23,491 nucleotides of DNA from Thiomicrorhabdus sp. GTDB taxonomy: Bacteria; Pseudomonadota; Gammaproteobacteria; Thiomicrospirales; Thiomicrospiraceae. Positions 7,781 through 16,727 of this stretch are shown one piece after another (position 1 is the stretch's first letter; each line of letters opens with the position of its first letter). The notes beneath the pieces were generated by a model. The model was given only the letters and a program-made list of their open reading frames with translations. It searched no databases and was not told where the DNA came from. The stretch lies in NCBI GenBank assembly GCA_021648185.1, contig JAKITH010000003.1:1-23491 (forward strand), written 5' to 3'. The position numbers and the translations under genes are program-made.

Positions 7781-8762
7781 TTAACCACCTTTGTACCAAG
7801 CGCACTTCATTTTGATTATCAGGATGCCGTGAAAAAATGGCCGACAGCCCTTGTTGTGATTCACCGTAATCGACTTGCGTCTTGAGTAAAAAATAGTCAC
7901 TTTGCACGCTCACCATCCAGTCGGGCAATCCCTTTTTAATTTCTGTACGAGGCATCCCTTTGGCGGTAACTAAAAAGTCGATAAAATCATCGATCTTTCT
8001 GGCGGGCTCACTTAAACGCTGTGCCACCCAAGCAGAGGCGACGGCCTCATCCAGCCAGTCGGCCAGAGCCACTAAAACACGTACATCGGCGGTATTGACA
8101 TTAATTTTAGTCACGGTGGGCAAGGTGGTTAAATCTTTTTCCAGCATTTGCCACACATCGTATTCAATACGTTGCAACCCGTCCATCATTTTTAACTCAT
8201 TCAACATCACCATCGGCTGATTGGCGGCATTGTAGGCGGGTTTTAATAACAGATACACATTGCCTTCAGCCCCAAAAGCGGACGGTATATCATCGGCATC
8301 AATCCAGTCCTTCACCACATCAGAAAATCGTGAATTTAGCCCATTCTGCAACGCATACCGCTTAGTCACCGCCAACCAAAGAAGACGCTTTTTCTCATCT
8401 TGTTCTATTACATTATTCAGATTTAAACGGCTGTTTAAGTCCACCAACCTAGCGGAAATATTTCCCCCTTCATAGGGAACGGGACCAAACGGAGTTTGCC
8501 ATGCGTCGTCTAACGCATCGTAATCGTTGTTCTCTAAGTCGAGCGTTAATCCTTTTTTAACCCAAGATTCCACCCCCCACTGCACGGCAAACGATTGTGC
8601 TTGATGCATCATGTGACTGCTGCGTTTAATGTTGGTGTATTGTTCGTACATCAACTGACTGCCCATCATCGCAATTAAAGCCACTATCATCAGTACCGTT
8701 AATAAGGCAAACCCTTGTTGAGGTAGATTTTTAATTTGTTTTAGATTTTTTCTCCCCCCCAT
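7770..8762 (-). CDS. gspK: Type II secretion system minor pseudopilin K
   Basis: 330 residues, the large tip pseudopilin. Prepilin cleavage motif LPQQG|FALLTVLMIV at about 14-19; as is usual for GspK the +5 residue is not Glu (Thr here). A large periplasmic domain follows (SARLVDLNSRLNLN, DWIDADD, LNELKMMDGL, INVNTADVRVLVAL), diagnostic of GspK. It starts with an ATG directly after the gspJ stop (TAGATG). The next bases are seven G, so both the SD-like G run and a slippage tract lie at the very start of the gene. It overlaps gspL by 11 bases. GspK with I and J forms the pseudopilus tip. Confidence 0.95.
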   Translation of the reverse strand: MGGRKNLKQIKNLPQQGFALLTVLMIVALIAMMGSQLMYEQYTNIKRSSHMMHQAQSFAVQWGVESWVKKGLTLDLENNDYDALDDAWQTPFGPVPYEGGNISARLVDLNSRLNLNNVIEQDEKKRLLWLAVTKRYALQNGLNSRFSDVVKDWIDADDIPSAFGAEGNVYLLLKPAYNAANQPMVMLNELKMMDGLQRIEYDVWQMLEKDLTTLPTVTKINVNTADVRVLVALADWLDEAVASAWVAQRLSEPARKIDDFIDFLVTAKGMPRTEIKKGLPDWMVSVQSDYFLLKTQVDYGESQQGLSAIFSRHPDNQNEVRLVQRWLNAE

Positions 8763-9437
8763 CTAACTGACCCCCATAAATAGACGCTTTAACACCCCTA
8801 AATCATCAAGTTCAAGCAACACTTCGGTCATTTTAGGCAGAGGCATTTTTTGGGGTGCGGAATTTTCTCCCCCCCCTATAGAGGGTACGGAGCGCACATC
8901 CACTTCAAGCGGCCAACTGGTTACCCAGCGGTTTTTATCATTTAAAAACCGTAATTCAAATCGTTTTACCCCGGTTAAAATGGCGACACGTCTTGGTTTG
9001 GTATCGGGCGCCCGATCAATCACCGGCCAGGTTAAACGGTATAACGTCTCGTCTCTAAGTTGGTAGCCCACCCGCAATAACCCCCCCGATGCACGTGGGG
9101 TTGGCAGTTCTGCAATGCGAGTGAGCTCCAACCCTAAATCGGCACGGTATTCATAGGCCGACAACGTAGAGCCGAACCCATCTTGCACGCCGCGCGGAAC
9201 CAGTTGAACCAAGTCTTGCTCCATCCACCACACGGTACGTTGTACTTCTGCCATTCGCTGTGAATGCGCTTGCACATTGGTTTGTACGTTAACCACGCCA
9301 TTAATGGCTTGGTACGCCAACGCAGAAATAATGGCCGAGATGGCTAAGGCGATCAGCAACTCAATTAAGGTAAACCCTTGTTGCTTTTTTGTATTTCGCC
9401 TATTAAAACCGTGGTGAATCGCATGAACATCGCGCAC
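8763..9437 (-). CDS. gspJ: Type II secretion system minor pseudopilin J
   Basis: 224 residues. Prepilin motif KQQG|FTLIELLIALAI at about 18-30 with Glu at +5, then a periplasmic domain with WWMEQDLVQLVPRGV and YQLRDETLYRL typical of GspJ. No in-frame ATG precedes the prepilin peptide; the start is GTG two bases after the gspI stop, with SD GGGAG about 8 bases upstream. Two G/C tracts lie inside (C8 at 8869-8876, C7 at 9081-9087 on the plus strand), both coding for glycines. Confidence 0.95.
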   Translation of the reverse strand: MRDVHAIHHGFNRRNTKKQQGFTLIELLIALAISAIISALAYQAINGVVNVQTNVQAHSQRMAEVQRTVWWMEQDLVQLVPRGVQDGFGSTLSAYEYRADLGLELTRIAELPTPRASGGLLRVGYQLRDETLYRLTWPVIDRAPDTKPRRVAILTGVKRFELRFLNDKNRWVTSWPLEVDVRSVPSIGGGENSAPQKMPLPKMTEVLLELDDLGVLKRLFMGVS

Positions 9438-9439
9438 GT

Positions 9440-9844
9440 TTAATCTCCCACCACGGTGACTAAACTCACCGAGTCGGATGGATTGTTGACGTCCGTTACA
9501 ATGACGACACGTTTTTGAATGCCCGGAAACGTGGTGCTTTCCGAACGCAACTCAATCGACCACTCACGTCCCAACTGCTCTACCACAGTGGATTGTCCAC
9601 TTGCACCCGCTTGTTTGTCTTTTTGACCCGACAAAACGTGCTGTTTGATCAGTTCGTCTTCGGCAACCCAAGTGGCGACAATACGCGACTCTAATTTGCT
9701 TTGGTTCAATACCGTCATGCCCATAGACTGCGTTAACGCAGCCAGTGCAATGGAAACGATCGCCAGTGCAATCATCACTTCAATCAGGGTAAACCCCCGC
9801 TGCCTATTAACGCGTTTCATCGGCATCAAACTGTAAAATATCAT
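9440..9844 (-). CDS. gspI: Type II secretion system minor pseudopilin I
   Basis: 134 residues. Prepilin motif RQRG|FTLIEVMIALAIVSIALAAL with Glu at +5, followed by the short WVAEDELIKQ block typical of GspI. It nucleates the tip complex with J and K. The start is uncertain: ATG 9844 overlaps gspH by 38 bases, while ATG 9826 and ATG 9820 (MKRVNRQRG) give a more usual short leader; none has a convincing SD. Ends two bases before the gspJ GTG. Confidence 0.94.
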   Translation of the reverse strand: MIFYSLMPMKRVNRQRGFTLIEVMIALAIVSIALAALTQSMGMTVLNQSKLESRIVATWVAEDELIKQHVLSGQKDKQAGASGQSTVVEQLGREWSIELRSESTTFPGIQKRVVIVTDVNNPSDSVSLVTVVGD

Positions 9845-10319
9845 TCCATGAGACGGTGACGATGTTCTCTTTTTTAGGCGCGGTAAATTTATCCCCCCCT
9901 ATCGAAAACGACACGTCCCCTTGCAACACGTCTCCCGTTGGCCAAAACATCCAACCTGGCTCTGGCAATTGCTGTTTTTGTGCAAACACCTTATCCACCG
10001 ACCATTGAACCGTCAGTCCATTTTTCCACGCCAAAAACTCCACTTTAGGGGACTTTTTCCACTTATTTTGTGCAAAAATATAAGTCGTTAGCCCTGTTTC
10101 GTCAGGCACCACCAAATACAGTTTTCGATCAAACGTAGATTGGTCTCGCACCAAACTTAACAGCATTTTCAACTGGTTTTGCTGAGCGGTTAACTTGCTT
10201 TTATCGCCCCCACTTAACGAGAGAACGCTAACGCTGGTCACCACCGAGATAATCACCACCACCACCATTAATTCAATTAAGGTAAAGCCTTGTTGCTGTT
10301 TAGCGCGAGGTGATTTCAT
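9807..10319 (-). CDS. gspH: Type II secretion system minor pseudopilin H
   Basis: 170 residues. Prepilin motif KQQQG|FTLIELMVVVVIISVV at about 8-26 with Glu at +5; the C-terminal domain has LKMLLSLVRDQSTFDRKLYLV and ends FDADETR. It connects the tip complex to the GspG shaft. Starts 24 bases after the gspG stop. It contains a seven-C tract (9893-9899). Confidence 0.93.
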   Translation of the reverse strand: MKSPRAKQQQGFTLIELMVVVVIISVVTSVSVLSLSGGDKSKLTAQQNQLKMLLSLVRDQSTFDRKLYLVVPDETGLTTYIFAQNKWKKSPKVEFLAWKNGLTVQWSVDKVFAQKQQLPEPGWMFWPTGDVLQGDVSFSIGGDKFTAPKKENIVTVSWNDILQFDADETR

Positions 10320-10343
10320 CGTGTCTCAAGCGATACTTAACAT

Positions 10344-10787
10344 TCACTGTTTTATGTTCCAATTTCCAATCGTGGCATTCACCCCTTCACCGCCATCAAC
10401 GCCGTCCGCACCATAGGTAAATAGGTCAAACGCACCGTGCGTCCCTGGCATCAAATACAAATAAGGATTACCCCATGGATCTTGTGGCGTGCTCTCTAAT
10501 AATTTTTTCCAGTTTTTCGCTTCGGGCCCATCGGTAGGCTTGACCACTAACGCTTCCAACCCTTGGTCGGTGGTTGGGTAGTTATAGTTATCCAGTTTAT
10601 AAAGCTGTAACGCCGATGAAATCGAATTAATGTCCTGCTTGGCTTTAACCATACGCGCTTCATCGGGACGATCCATTAAATTAGGCACGACTGCCACCGC
10701 CAATACGGCAAGAATAACGACCACTACCATTAATTCAATTAAGGTAAAACCGCGTTGTAATTGCATTTTTAAACTCGTATTTTTCAT
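10344..10787 (-). CDS. gspG: Type II secretion system major pseudopilin G
   Basis: 147 residues, the shaft subunit of the pseudopilus. Prepilin motif LQRG|FTLIELMVVVVILAVLA with Glu at +5. The rest is highly conserved: VVPNLMDRPDEARMVKAKQD, LDNYNYPTTDQGLEALV, PQDPWGNPYLY and the calcium-binding loop TYGADGVDGGEG. It starts 7 bases after gspF, with AGGA further upstream and AAAGAG directly before the ATG. Usually the most abundant T2SS protein; no internal promoter was recognised. Confidence 0.97.
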   Translation of the reverse strand: MKNTSLKMQLQRGFTLIELMVVVVILAVLAVAVVPNLMDRPDEARMVKAKQDINSISSALQLYKLDNYNYPTTDQGLEALVVKPTDGPEAKNWKKLLESTPQDPWGNPYLYLMPGTHGAFDLFTYGADGVDGGEGVNATIGNWNIKQ

Positions 10788-10794
10788 CTCTTTT

Positions 10795-12015
10795 TTATCC
10801 TATCATCTGATTCATTTCAAACATCGGCATCATAATCGCCATTACAATGGTTAAGACCACGCCGCCCATAATAATAATTAACACCGGCTCTAAAATACTC
10901 ACCAGTGCGGTTGCCGCCGATTCTACCGCCTTTTCATAATGCTCAGCACCTTTAATCAACATCGTATCCAACTGGCCTTTTCCCTCCCCAGTTTTCACTA
11001 AATTAAGCAATAGGGGGGGGAAAAATCCAGCGGCCTGCATCGCATGATGCACCGGCTTGCCCTCTCTAACCTCTTCTACCATGTTTAAAACCCCTTTTTT
11101 CATTGGGTCTAAGGTCATCACTTCGGCTGAGATGGTAAGCGCGTCTTTAATGGCCACCCCACTTAAAACCAACACCCCAAAGGTTCGAGACCAGCGTGCG
11201 GTGGCAGAGTAGATTAAAAATCGTTTCAATCCGGGTATTTTAAGCAAAAAAGTATGTACGGCAAAGCGCCATTTAGGCCGTTTCATCACCCAAATCCCAC
11301 CCAACCACAGTGCAATGGCCGTCACCAACATGAGCGGCCATTGTGCTTGTATAAAATCACTTAAACTTAACAGCCCTAGTGTTAATGGGGGCAGTGTTTG
11401 CTGCATGTTATCAAACACGCTCACCACTTTAGGCACGACATAAATCATTAAAAAGAACACAATTGCCACCGCCACTATCACCATTAACATCGGGTAAATC
11501 AGCGCGGTTTTCATTTTTTTGTTTAAGTTGTCTTGTTGCTCAATCGAATCCGCCAAACGAGAGAGCACTTTATCCAAATGGCCACTCTCTTCTCCCGCTT
11601 GAATGGTCGCAATAATATCACGCGGAATACTCACTGGCGCCAACGCCATGGCATTGGCTAATGAGTAGCCTTCTGATACATGGGTATGCAAACTGGTAAT
11701 AAACCGTGCAACTTGTTTCGATTCACTTTGGGTGGATAAGGCTTTTAGCGCTTCTTTCAATGGCGTACTGGCATCCAACAACGTGAACAACTCTCGCGTA
11801 AACAGAGCCAGCTCAGGCACCGTTAGTTTAGGAACAAAAAACCCTTTTTTAGCGCCTTTTGAACGACTGCTTTTTTTTTCAATTTCCTGCAATGAAATTG
11901 GGGTTAAGCCCTTGTCTCGCAAGAGTTGGCGAATCTGACGCTCTGAGTCACCCTCTTGTAAACCTTTAACGTGCTTACCTTGTTTGGTGAGTGCTTTGTA
12001 TTCAAAAACGGCCAC
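10795..12015 (-). CDS. gspF: Type II secretion system inner-membrane platform protein F
   Basis: 406 residues, polytopic platform protein with two homologous T2SSF domains. Features are FTRELFTLLDASTPLKEAL, an ALIYPMLMVIVAVAIVFFLM membrane helix at about 165-190, a second helix region near 225-245, SATARWSRTFGVLVLSGV, and a C-terminal helix EPVLIIIMGGVVLTIVMAIM. It starts with GTG (GCC-GTT-TTT follows) with SD AAGGA 7-8 bases upstream and lies 10 bases after gspE. A C8 run on the coding strand (11013-11020) encodes Pro-Pro in FFPPLLL, and an A9 run encodes Lys-Lys near residue 50. Confidence 0.97.
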   Translation of the reverse strand: MAVFEYKALTKQGKHVKGLQEGDSERQIRQLLRDKGLTPISLQEIEKKSSRSKGAKKGFFVPKLTVPELALFTRELFTLLDASTPLKEALKALSTQSESKQVARFITSLHTHVSEGYSLANAMALAPVSIPRDIIATIQAGEESGHLDKVLSRLADSIEQQDNLNKKMKTALIYPMLMVIVAVAIVFFLMIYVVPKVVSVFDNMQQTLPPLTLGLLSLSDFIQAQWPLMLVTAIALWLGGIWVMKRPKWRFAVHTFLLKIPGLKRFLIYSATARWSRTFGVLVLSGVAIKDALTISAEVMTLDPMKKGVLNMVEEVREGKPVHHAMQAAGFFPPLLLNLVKTGEGKGQLDTMLIKGAEHYEKAVESAATALVSILEPVLIIIMGGVVLTIVMAIMMPMFEMNQMIG

Positions 12016-12025
12016 TGATCAATCC

Positions 12026-13519
12026 TTAGCGCTGTGTCACGCGTAACACTTCTTCTAGGCTGGTTTTGCCTTCTAACACCACTTGGTAGGCACTCTCTGA
12101 TAGAGAGGGCATCTGTTTTCTGAGTTCTGCTTCAATCTCAGCTTCGGCGGCATCCGAATGAATCATTTTACGAATGTCTTCATCCACGGGCATTAATTCA
12201 TACAGCCCTATTCGTCCACGGTAGCCTGTATGCTGACAGTGCTCACACCCTTCAGGCTGATAAACAACCGCTTCGTTCACGCCCAATCGCTTGCATTCAG
12301 AATCATCCGCCTGATGGCTCGACTTACAATGCACGCATAAACGGCGTACCAAACGTTGCGCCAACACACCCACCAAACTGGAGGCCAATAAAAATGGTTC
12401 GACCCCCATGTCTCTTAAACGGGTAATCGCACCAACGGCGGTATTGGTGTGCAGTGTAGACAACACCAAATGCCCTGTTAAAGACGCTTGCACCGCAATA
12501 TTGGCGGTTTCCATATCACGGATTTCCCCAATCATAATCACATCGGGATCTTGACGTAAAATTGCGCGTAACCCTTTGGCAAACGTCATATCCGCTTTCA
12601 TATTGACGGGGGTTTGGTTAATGCCATCAATGTTATATTCCACCGGGTCTTCAATGGTCATGATATTACGCTGACTATTGTTTAAGCGCCCCAATCCAGC
12701 ATATAAGGTGGTGGTTTTACCCGACCCTGTTGGTCCGGTGACCAAAAAGATGCCGTGTGCTTTATCCAGCAGTTTTTGCACCCCTGCTTCTAAGTTTTGT
12801 GGCAACCCTAAATCGGTTAAATCCAGACGCTCCATACTGCGATCTAATAAACGCATGACCACGCGTTCACCAAAGCTGGATGGAATGGTGGAGACCCTTA
12901 AATCAACGGCTCGACCTCCCAGTTTAAGCGCAATACGCCCATCTTGTGGCAAGCGCTTTTCAGCAATGTCCAACCGTGCCATAACCTTAATACGCGAGAC
13001 CAACATTCCTGATAATACGGCCTTGGGGGTAAAAATAGTGCTCAACACGCCATCCACTCGAAAGCGAATACGCAATTGGGTTTCGAACGGTTCAATGTGT
13101 ACATCGGAGGCATTGGCGCGAATCGCTTCCGATAAAATTGCGTTAAGCAGTTTAATAATGGGGGCTTCATCGGCGCTGTCTAATAAATCTTCTGGCTCTC
13201 CCAGTTCCGAAAAGACCGTTGCCAAGTCTTCGGTTTCAATCGAGTCAATCGACTCCATTGAATTTTGTCCGCTATTGGCGTAACTGAGTTGAATTTTTTT
13301 CTCAAATTCATCGTCAGACAGCTGTTCAAACAACGAGCCTTCTGCACACTCCTCTTCCAAAACCTCCTCATTCGATAACTCTAATAGGCGTCGTTGCACC
13401 TCTAACAAAGCCACTAACGGGGTGTTTTTGGTATAAAAGACTTTTGGCTCGGCATTTAAATCGGCGCTTAGCACCAACTCATTTTTGCGTGCAAAACTAA
13501 ATGACAGCATCTGACTCAT
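12026..13519 (-). CDS. gspE: Type II secretion system ATPase E
   Basis: 497 residues, the cytosolic hexameric ATPase that powers pseudopilus assembly. N-terminal GspL-binding domain (about 1-110), then N2 with ASDVHIEPFE at about 137-146, Walker A GPTGSGKT at 262-269, Asp box TIEDPVEY at 288-295, Walker B DPDVIMIGEIRD at 324-335, His box TGHLVLSTLHTN, and the tetracysteine zinc motif CVHC (395/398) ... CEHC (425/428). Its ATG overlaps the gspD stop (ATGA). All catalytic signatures are intact. Confidence 0.98.
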   Translation of the reverse strand: MSQMLSFSFARKNELVLSADLNAEPKVFYTKNTPLVALLEVQRRLLELSNEEVLEEECAEGSLFEQLSDDEFEKKIQLSYANSGQNSMESIDSIETEDLATVFSELGEPEDLLDSADEAPIIKLLNAILSEAIRANASDVHIEPFETQLRIRFRVDGVLSTIFTPKAVLSGMLVSRIKVMARLDIAEKRLPQDGRIALKLGGRAVDLRVSTIPSSFGERVVMRLLDRSMERLDLTDLGLPQNLEAGVQKLLDKAHGIFLVTGPTGSGKTTTLYAGLGRLNNSQRNIMTIEDPVEYNIDGINQTPVNMKADMTFAKGLRAILRQDPDVIMIGEIRDMETANIAVQASLTGHLVLSTLHTNTAVGAITRLRDMGVEPFLLASSLVGVLAQRLVRRLCVHCKSSHQADDSECKRLGVNEAVVYQPEGCEHCQHTGYRGRIGLYELMPVDEDIRKMIHSDAAEAEIEAELRKQMPSLSESAYQVVLEGKTSLEEVLRVTQR

Positions 13520-15603
13520 AAACTCAGTAACTCATCCATAGGGGCTGAAACAACCATTTTGTCATTAGGCGATTGCAACGGAACAATTGGATTTGCTTTA
13601 TTTACAGACAAAGGCGGTGCATTCATCACCGGAGGTTTACCCATCGCAGGTGACGTTCCTTTCCACTCTTGCAATGTAGGTAAACGTGGTCTTAAGTCAT
13701 CACCAGATAACAAGCCACTGCTCTTTTTCTCTAATAAGTGAGTTTGTTCTTCTTTCATATAGCTGTATTTTTTCTGACTGTAATAGTCACTGGTTTCATT
13801 ATTTCGAATAATGACGGGGCGTAAAAACACCATTAAGTTGACTTTTTCACGGGTTGTCGTGGTTGAACGGAACAGTCCACCAACCCATGGCAAGTCACCC
13901 AAAAAAGGGACTTTTGATTCAGTTTGGGTCTCTTTCTCGTTAATTAACCCCCCTAGCACCACAACTTTACCGTCACCGACAATGACTCGCGTTTTAATTT
14001 GGCGCTTGGTGGTTTGCAAGTCAACCGCTTCCCCTTTCGGCAACACATCTGAGACTTCTTGATCAATCTCTAAATAGATCTCATTGCCTTCATTAATCTG
14101 TGGTTTCACTTTTAACTTCAACCCCACATTTTTACGTTCAATGGTGTTAAAGGGATTGGTTGCGGCATTATTGCCACTGGTAAAGCTCCCCGTTTGAAAG
14201 GGTACTTCACGACCCACTAAAATTTCGGCCTCTTCATTATCCAATGTCAAGATAGAGGGAGTGGCTAAAATATTGGAGGATGAATCGGTGTTTAGTGCTG
14301 AAATGAGCGCTGCCCAACCTTGGTCACCCGCAGAGTTAAGTCCCCCCGTCCCAATCGTAATACCCGTTCCAACCGCGGCAGCCTGTGCGATCGTATCCCC
14401 TACATTGCCCAATATTGTTGTCAAATTCCCCGTCAGATTAACCACGCTCGCCCCACCACTAGAGCCCATTAGCGCCCAATCAACGCCTAAATTAGCCGCA
14501 CGATCTTCTGACAGCTCAACAAAAATCGCTTCAATTAACACTTGAGCACGTCGAATATCCAGTTGTTTAATCACGTTTTTCAATGTATTTACAATGGCCG
14601 TTGGCGCACTGATGATCAACGCATTCATGCGTTCATCCGCTTCAATACTAATTTGATCTTTTAACTGTTTCGCCGTTAAAGAGCGTGTTGGTGTTGAAAT
14701 ACCTGCCTCTCCTTCACCGCCAGCCTCACTCTTAGCCGAATTTAAAATGGCACGATTTCCAGCCACTTTCCGTAAAACTTCAGCCATTTCTGTCGCTTTG
14801 GCGTAACGCAAATAGATCACCTGAACCTGACTTTCAGAGGCCACCTTTACATCCAAATGTGCAATAAGCGCACGTAAAATCATACGTTTTTGCTCATCAC
14901 CACTTAAAATCAAACGATTAGATCGTGCATCAAAACTGACTTTAACCGCATTTTTATTGGCGCCAGTGGGCTTACCAATAACCCCTTTTATCGTTTTACT
15001 CAACTCTTCTGCCGACGAATTAAATATGGTAATCACCTCGTGATGCCCCAAGGTATCGACATCCACTCGTTTTAAAATATGCTTGAGGCGTTTAATATTG
15101 GACACCACATCGGTCACAATCAACTTATTACTGTCTGATAAAGCGACTAAGTGACCCTCTTTCGCAATTAACGGTCTTAGCACCGCCACCAATTTTGTTG
15201 CCTCCACGTGCTTTACATCAATAACTTCGGTGACCCAATCATCATTGGTGACGTGGCTGGTGCGATATGGAAACTGATCGCGCGCCATATTGGCTGGAAT
15301 AATTTTAATGGCATTATCGCCTTCAATGGCCGCATAGCCATGCACTCGTAGCACCGCTAATAACGACTGATATAACTCATCAGGGTTCATTCCTGCAGGC
15401 GCAATAAAGGTAACTTTTCCTTTTACGCGTGGGTCAATAATAATGTTATAACCCGATATTTTCGCCACGGCCTCAATCACCGTCGTAATATCCACTTGCT
15501 TAAAGTTTTGCTTTAAACTGCCTTGCGCCACGGCGGACGTAACACTGCCGACCGACAACGCCAAACTTAAAACACCAATGGTTAACCAACGAAAATTTTT
15601 CAT
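13516..15603 (-). CDS. gspD: Type II secretion system secretin D
   Basis: About 695 residues, the outer-membrane secretin pore. Signal peptide MKNFRWLTIGVLSLALS...AVAQG, then N0 (FKQVDITTVIEAVAKISGYN), N1-N3 domains and the secretin domain (LATPSILTLDNEEAEILVGREVPF and VPFLGDLPWVGGLF). The C-terminal tail is about 100 residues. I chose ATG 15603 because it gives a clean signal peptide; a GTG at 15624, 1 base after the gspC stop, would add seven residues and lacks an SD. Overlaps gspE by 4 bases. No pilotin gene is adjacent. Confidence 0.97.
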   Translation of the reverse strand: MKNFRWLTIGVLSLALSVGSVTSAVAQGSLKQNFKQVDITTVIEAVAKISGYNIIIDPRVKGKVTFIAPAGMNPDELYQSLLAVLRVHGYAAIEGDNAIKIIPANMARDQFPYRTSHVTNDDWVTEVIDVKHVEATKLVAVLRPLIAKEGHLVALSDSNKLIVTDVVSNIKRLKHILKRVDVDTLGHHEVITIFNSSAEELSKTIKGVIGKPTGANKNAVKVSFDARSNRLILSGDEQKRMILRALIAHLDVKVASESQVQVIYLRYAKATEMAEVLRKVAGNRAILNSAKSEAGGEGEAGISTPTRSLTAKQLKDQISIEADERMNALIISAPTAIVNTLKNVIKQLDIRRAQVLIEAIFVELSEDRAANLGVDWALMGSSGGASVVNLTGNLTTILGNVGDTIAQAAAVGTGITIGTGGLNSAGDQGWAALISALNTDSSSNILATPSILTLDNEEAEILVGREVPFQTGSFTSGNNAATNPFNTIERKNVGLKLKVKPQINEGNEIYLEIDQEVSDVLPKGEAVDLQTTKRQIKTRVIVGDGKVVVLGGLINEKETQTESKVPFLGDLPWVGGLFRSTTTTREKVNLMVFLRPVIIRNNETSDYYSQKKYSYMKEEQTHLLEKKSSGLLSGDDLRPRLPTLQEWKGTSPAMGKPPVMNAPPLSVNKANPIVPLQSPNDKMVVSAPMDELLSL

Positions 15604-15625
15604 TACTCTTTGTTTCCTATTCACT

Positions 15626-16459
15626 TTATTTTAGTTCAACCACTAAATACGTAACTTGTCCTTGGCGTTCCACTTCCATCTCCAACACGGGTTCATTTAA
15701 CACCTTTATCCACAAACGCGGCTTTTGGGTTAATTGAGCGATGGATCGTCCATTTACCATCTTTAAAATATCGCCTGGTTCTAAGCCTAATTCATTAAAC
15801 AATTCCGCCTCTTTTTTAGGCCACAGCTTCATGCTGGCATCTTGCTTACCTGCATTGATTAATTGAAAACGCACATACTGCATGATTTTCATCGGCGATT
15901 TTTTTAACTCTTTCTTTAGCGCACCAAACCCACTTTCGTTCCGATCGTTGAGGCCAAATGCATCGGATTTAAGCAACTCGTTAGATTCGCTCATCATTAA
16001 CTTTTCGAGTGCACCATGATTATCAATCACCACATAGTCTGAGTACACCGCGTCCAAATAGACCCCATTTTGAATTTTTTCACCCACTAAAACCAACAGT
16101 GTTTGACCGCCCGACTTAATAATCACCAACCCTTTATCATCCGGTAAGGCCACAATACCCAGCACCTCTAAATTCAAGCGGGTCTCTGTCACATCTTGCT
16201 CATTTTTCTGGCGCGCACGTGTATCATCAATCATCTGCCGACCCAACAGGTCAATTGTAATTGCTCGAGGTGGAGGAGAAGAATTTGAAGTGCTCTTTTG
16301 CAGAACGGAAGGAACGCTTAGCGCGGTAGGTGACTGCAATGAAAAAGAGAGCATAGAACCCAGTAGCCATCCTAATAGAAGCACGGCCACCACCAAAACT
16401 ACTCTAGAAAAATAGTGGCTTAAAAAAACAGGATCAAAACGCGATAACCACATAGACAT
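15626..16459 (-). CDS. gspC: Type II secretion system protein C
   Basis: 277 residues, first gene of the operon; links the inner-membrane platform to the secretin. Short cytosolic N-terminus, one TM helix at about 19-39 (RVVLVVAVLLLGWLLGSML), a Ser/Pro linker, the HR domain (LEVLGIVALPDDKGLVII...GVYLDAVYSDYVVI) and a C-terminal PDZ-like domain (ELGLEPGDILKMVNGRSI). The PDZ type occurs in Klebsiella/Vibrio-like systems, versus coiled coil in Pseudomonas XcpP. SD AGGAA lies about 12 bases upstream. A TATAAT hexamer about 50 bases upstream is a candidate -10. Confidence 0.95.
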   Translation of the reverse strand: MSMWLSRFDPVFLSHYFSRVVLVVAVLLLGWLLGSMLSFSLQSPTALSVPSVLQKSTSNSSPPPRAITIDLLGRQMIDDTRARQKNEQDVTETRLNLEVLGIVALPDDKGLVIIKSGGQTLLVLVGEKIQNGVYLDAVYSDYVVIDNHGALEKLMMSESNELLKSDAFGLNDRNESGFGALKKELKKSPMKIMQYVRFQLINAGKQDASMKLWPKKEAELFNELGLEPGDILKMVNGRSIAQLTQKPRLWIKVLNEPVLEMEVERQGQVTYLVVELK

Positions 16460-16507
16460 GAAAAAAGAAAAGTTCCTAAAAAGTAAGTTTATTTTTTATA
16501 AAAAACT

Positions 16508-16513
16508 ATTATA
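16508..16513 (-). promoter_or_regulatory. Candidate -10 of the gsp operon promoter
   Basis: TATAAT on the minus strand about 50 bases before the gspC start. The -35 region at 16-17 bp spacing is poor (ACTTAT/TACTTA), so this would need an activator or is fortuitous. No other candidate between the tRNA terminator and gspC is better. Confidence 0.35.
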
Positions 16514-16602
16514 AATGCTTACTCAAAGGATAAGTATCTAAGTTACCTTATTTTTAGATTAAAAACAGATGAAGATAAGCCTATTTCTTAAAAATTAGAC
16601 AT

Positions 16603-16630
16603 AAAAAAACCCACACAAGGCGGGTTTTTT
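16603..16630 (-). terminator. Rho-independent terminator after tRNA-Met
   Basis: Inverted repeat AAAAAAACCC / GGGTTTTTT with a nine-base loop, seven bases past the tRNA 3' end, giving a T7 run on the minus strand. The A/T flanks make it nominally bidirectional. It insulates the tRNA transcript from the gsp operon. Confidence 0.88.
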
Positions 16631-16636
16631 AAAATA

Positions 16637-16713
16637 TGGTGGCTACACCGGGATTTGAACCTGGGACCCCATCATTATGAGTGATGTGCTCTAACCAACT
16701 GAGCTATGTAGCC
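16637..16713 (-). tRNA. tRNA-Met (CAT), elongator
   Basis: 77 bases on the minus strand with full cloverleaf: acceptor GGCTACA/TGTAGCC, D-arm AGCTCAGTTGGTTAGAGC, anticodon arm CATCA-CTCATAA-TGATG (anticodon CAT), T-arm with GGTTCAAATCC, and encoded CCA. The GGCTAC acceptor and paired 1-72 position match the elongator, not the initiator, tRNA-Met. Confidence 0.97.
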
Positions 16714-16727
16714 AAAAGAATTCGCGT

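Noticed and set aside
12678..13283. 201-codon open frame opposite gspE
   Set aside because: Antisense shadow of a strongly conserved gene; Ser/Arg-rich composition, no SD, no motif.
5264..16459. Type IV pilus or competence pilus operon instead of T2SS
   Set aside because: GspC, GspL, GspM, GspN and GspK types and their order are specific to type II secretion; PilA/PilQ-style partners are absent.
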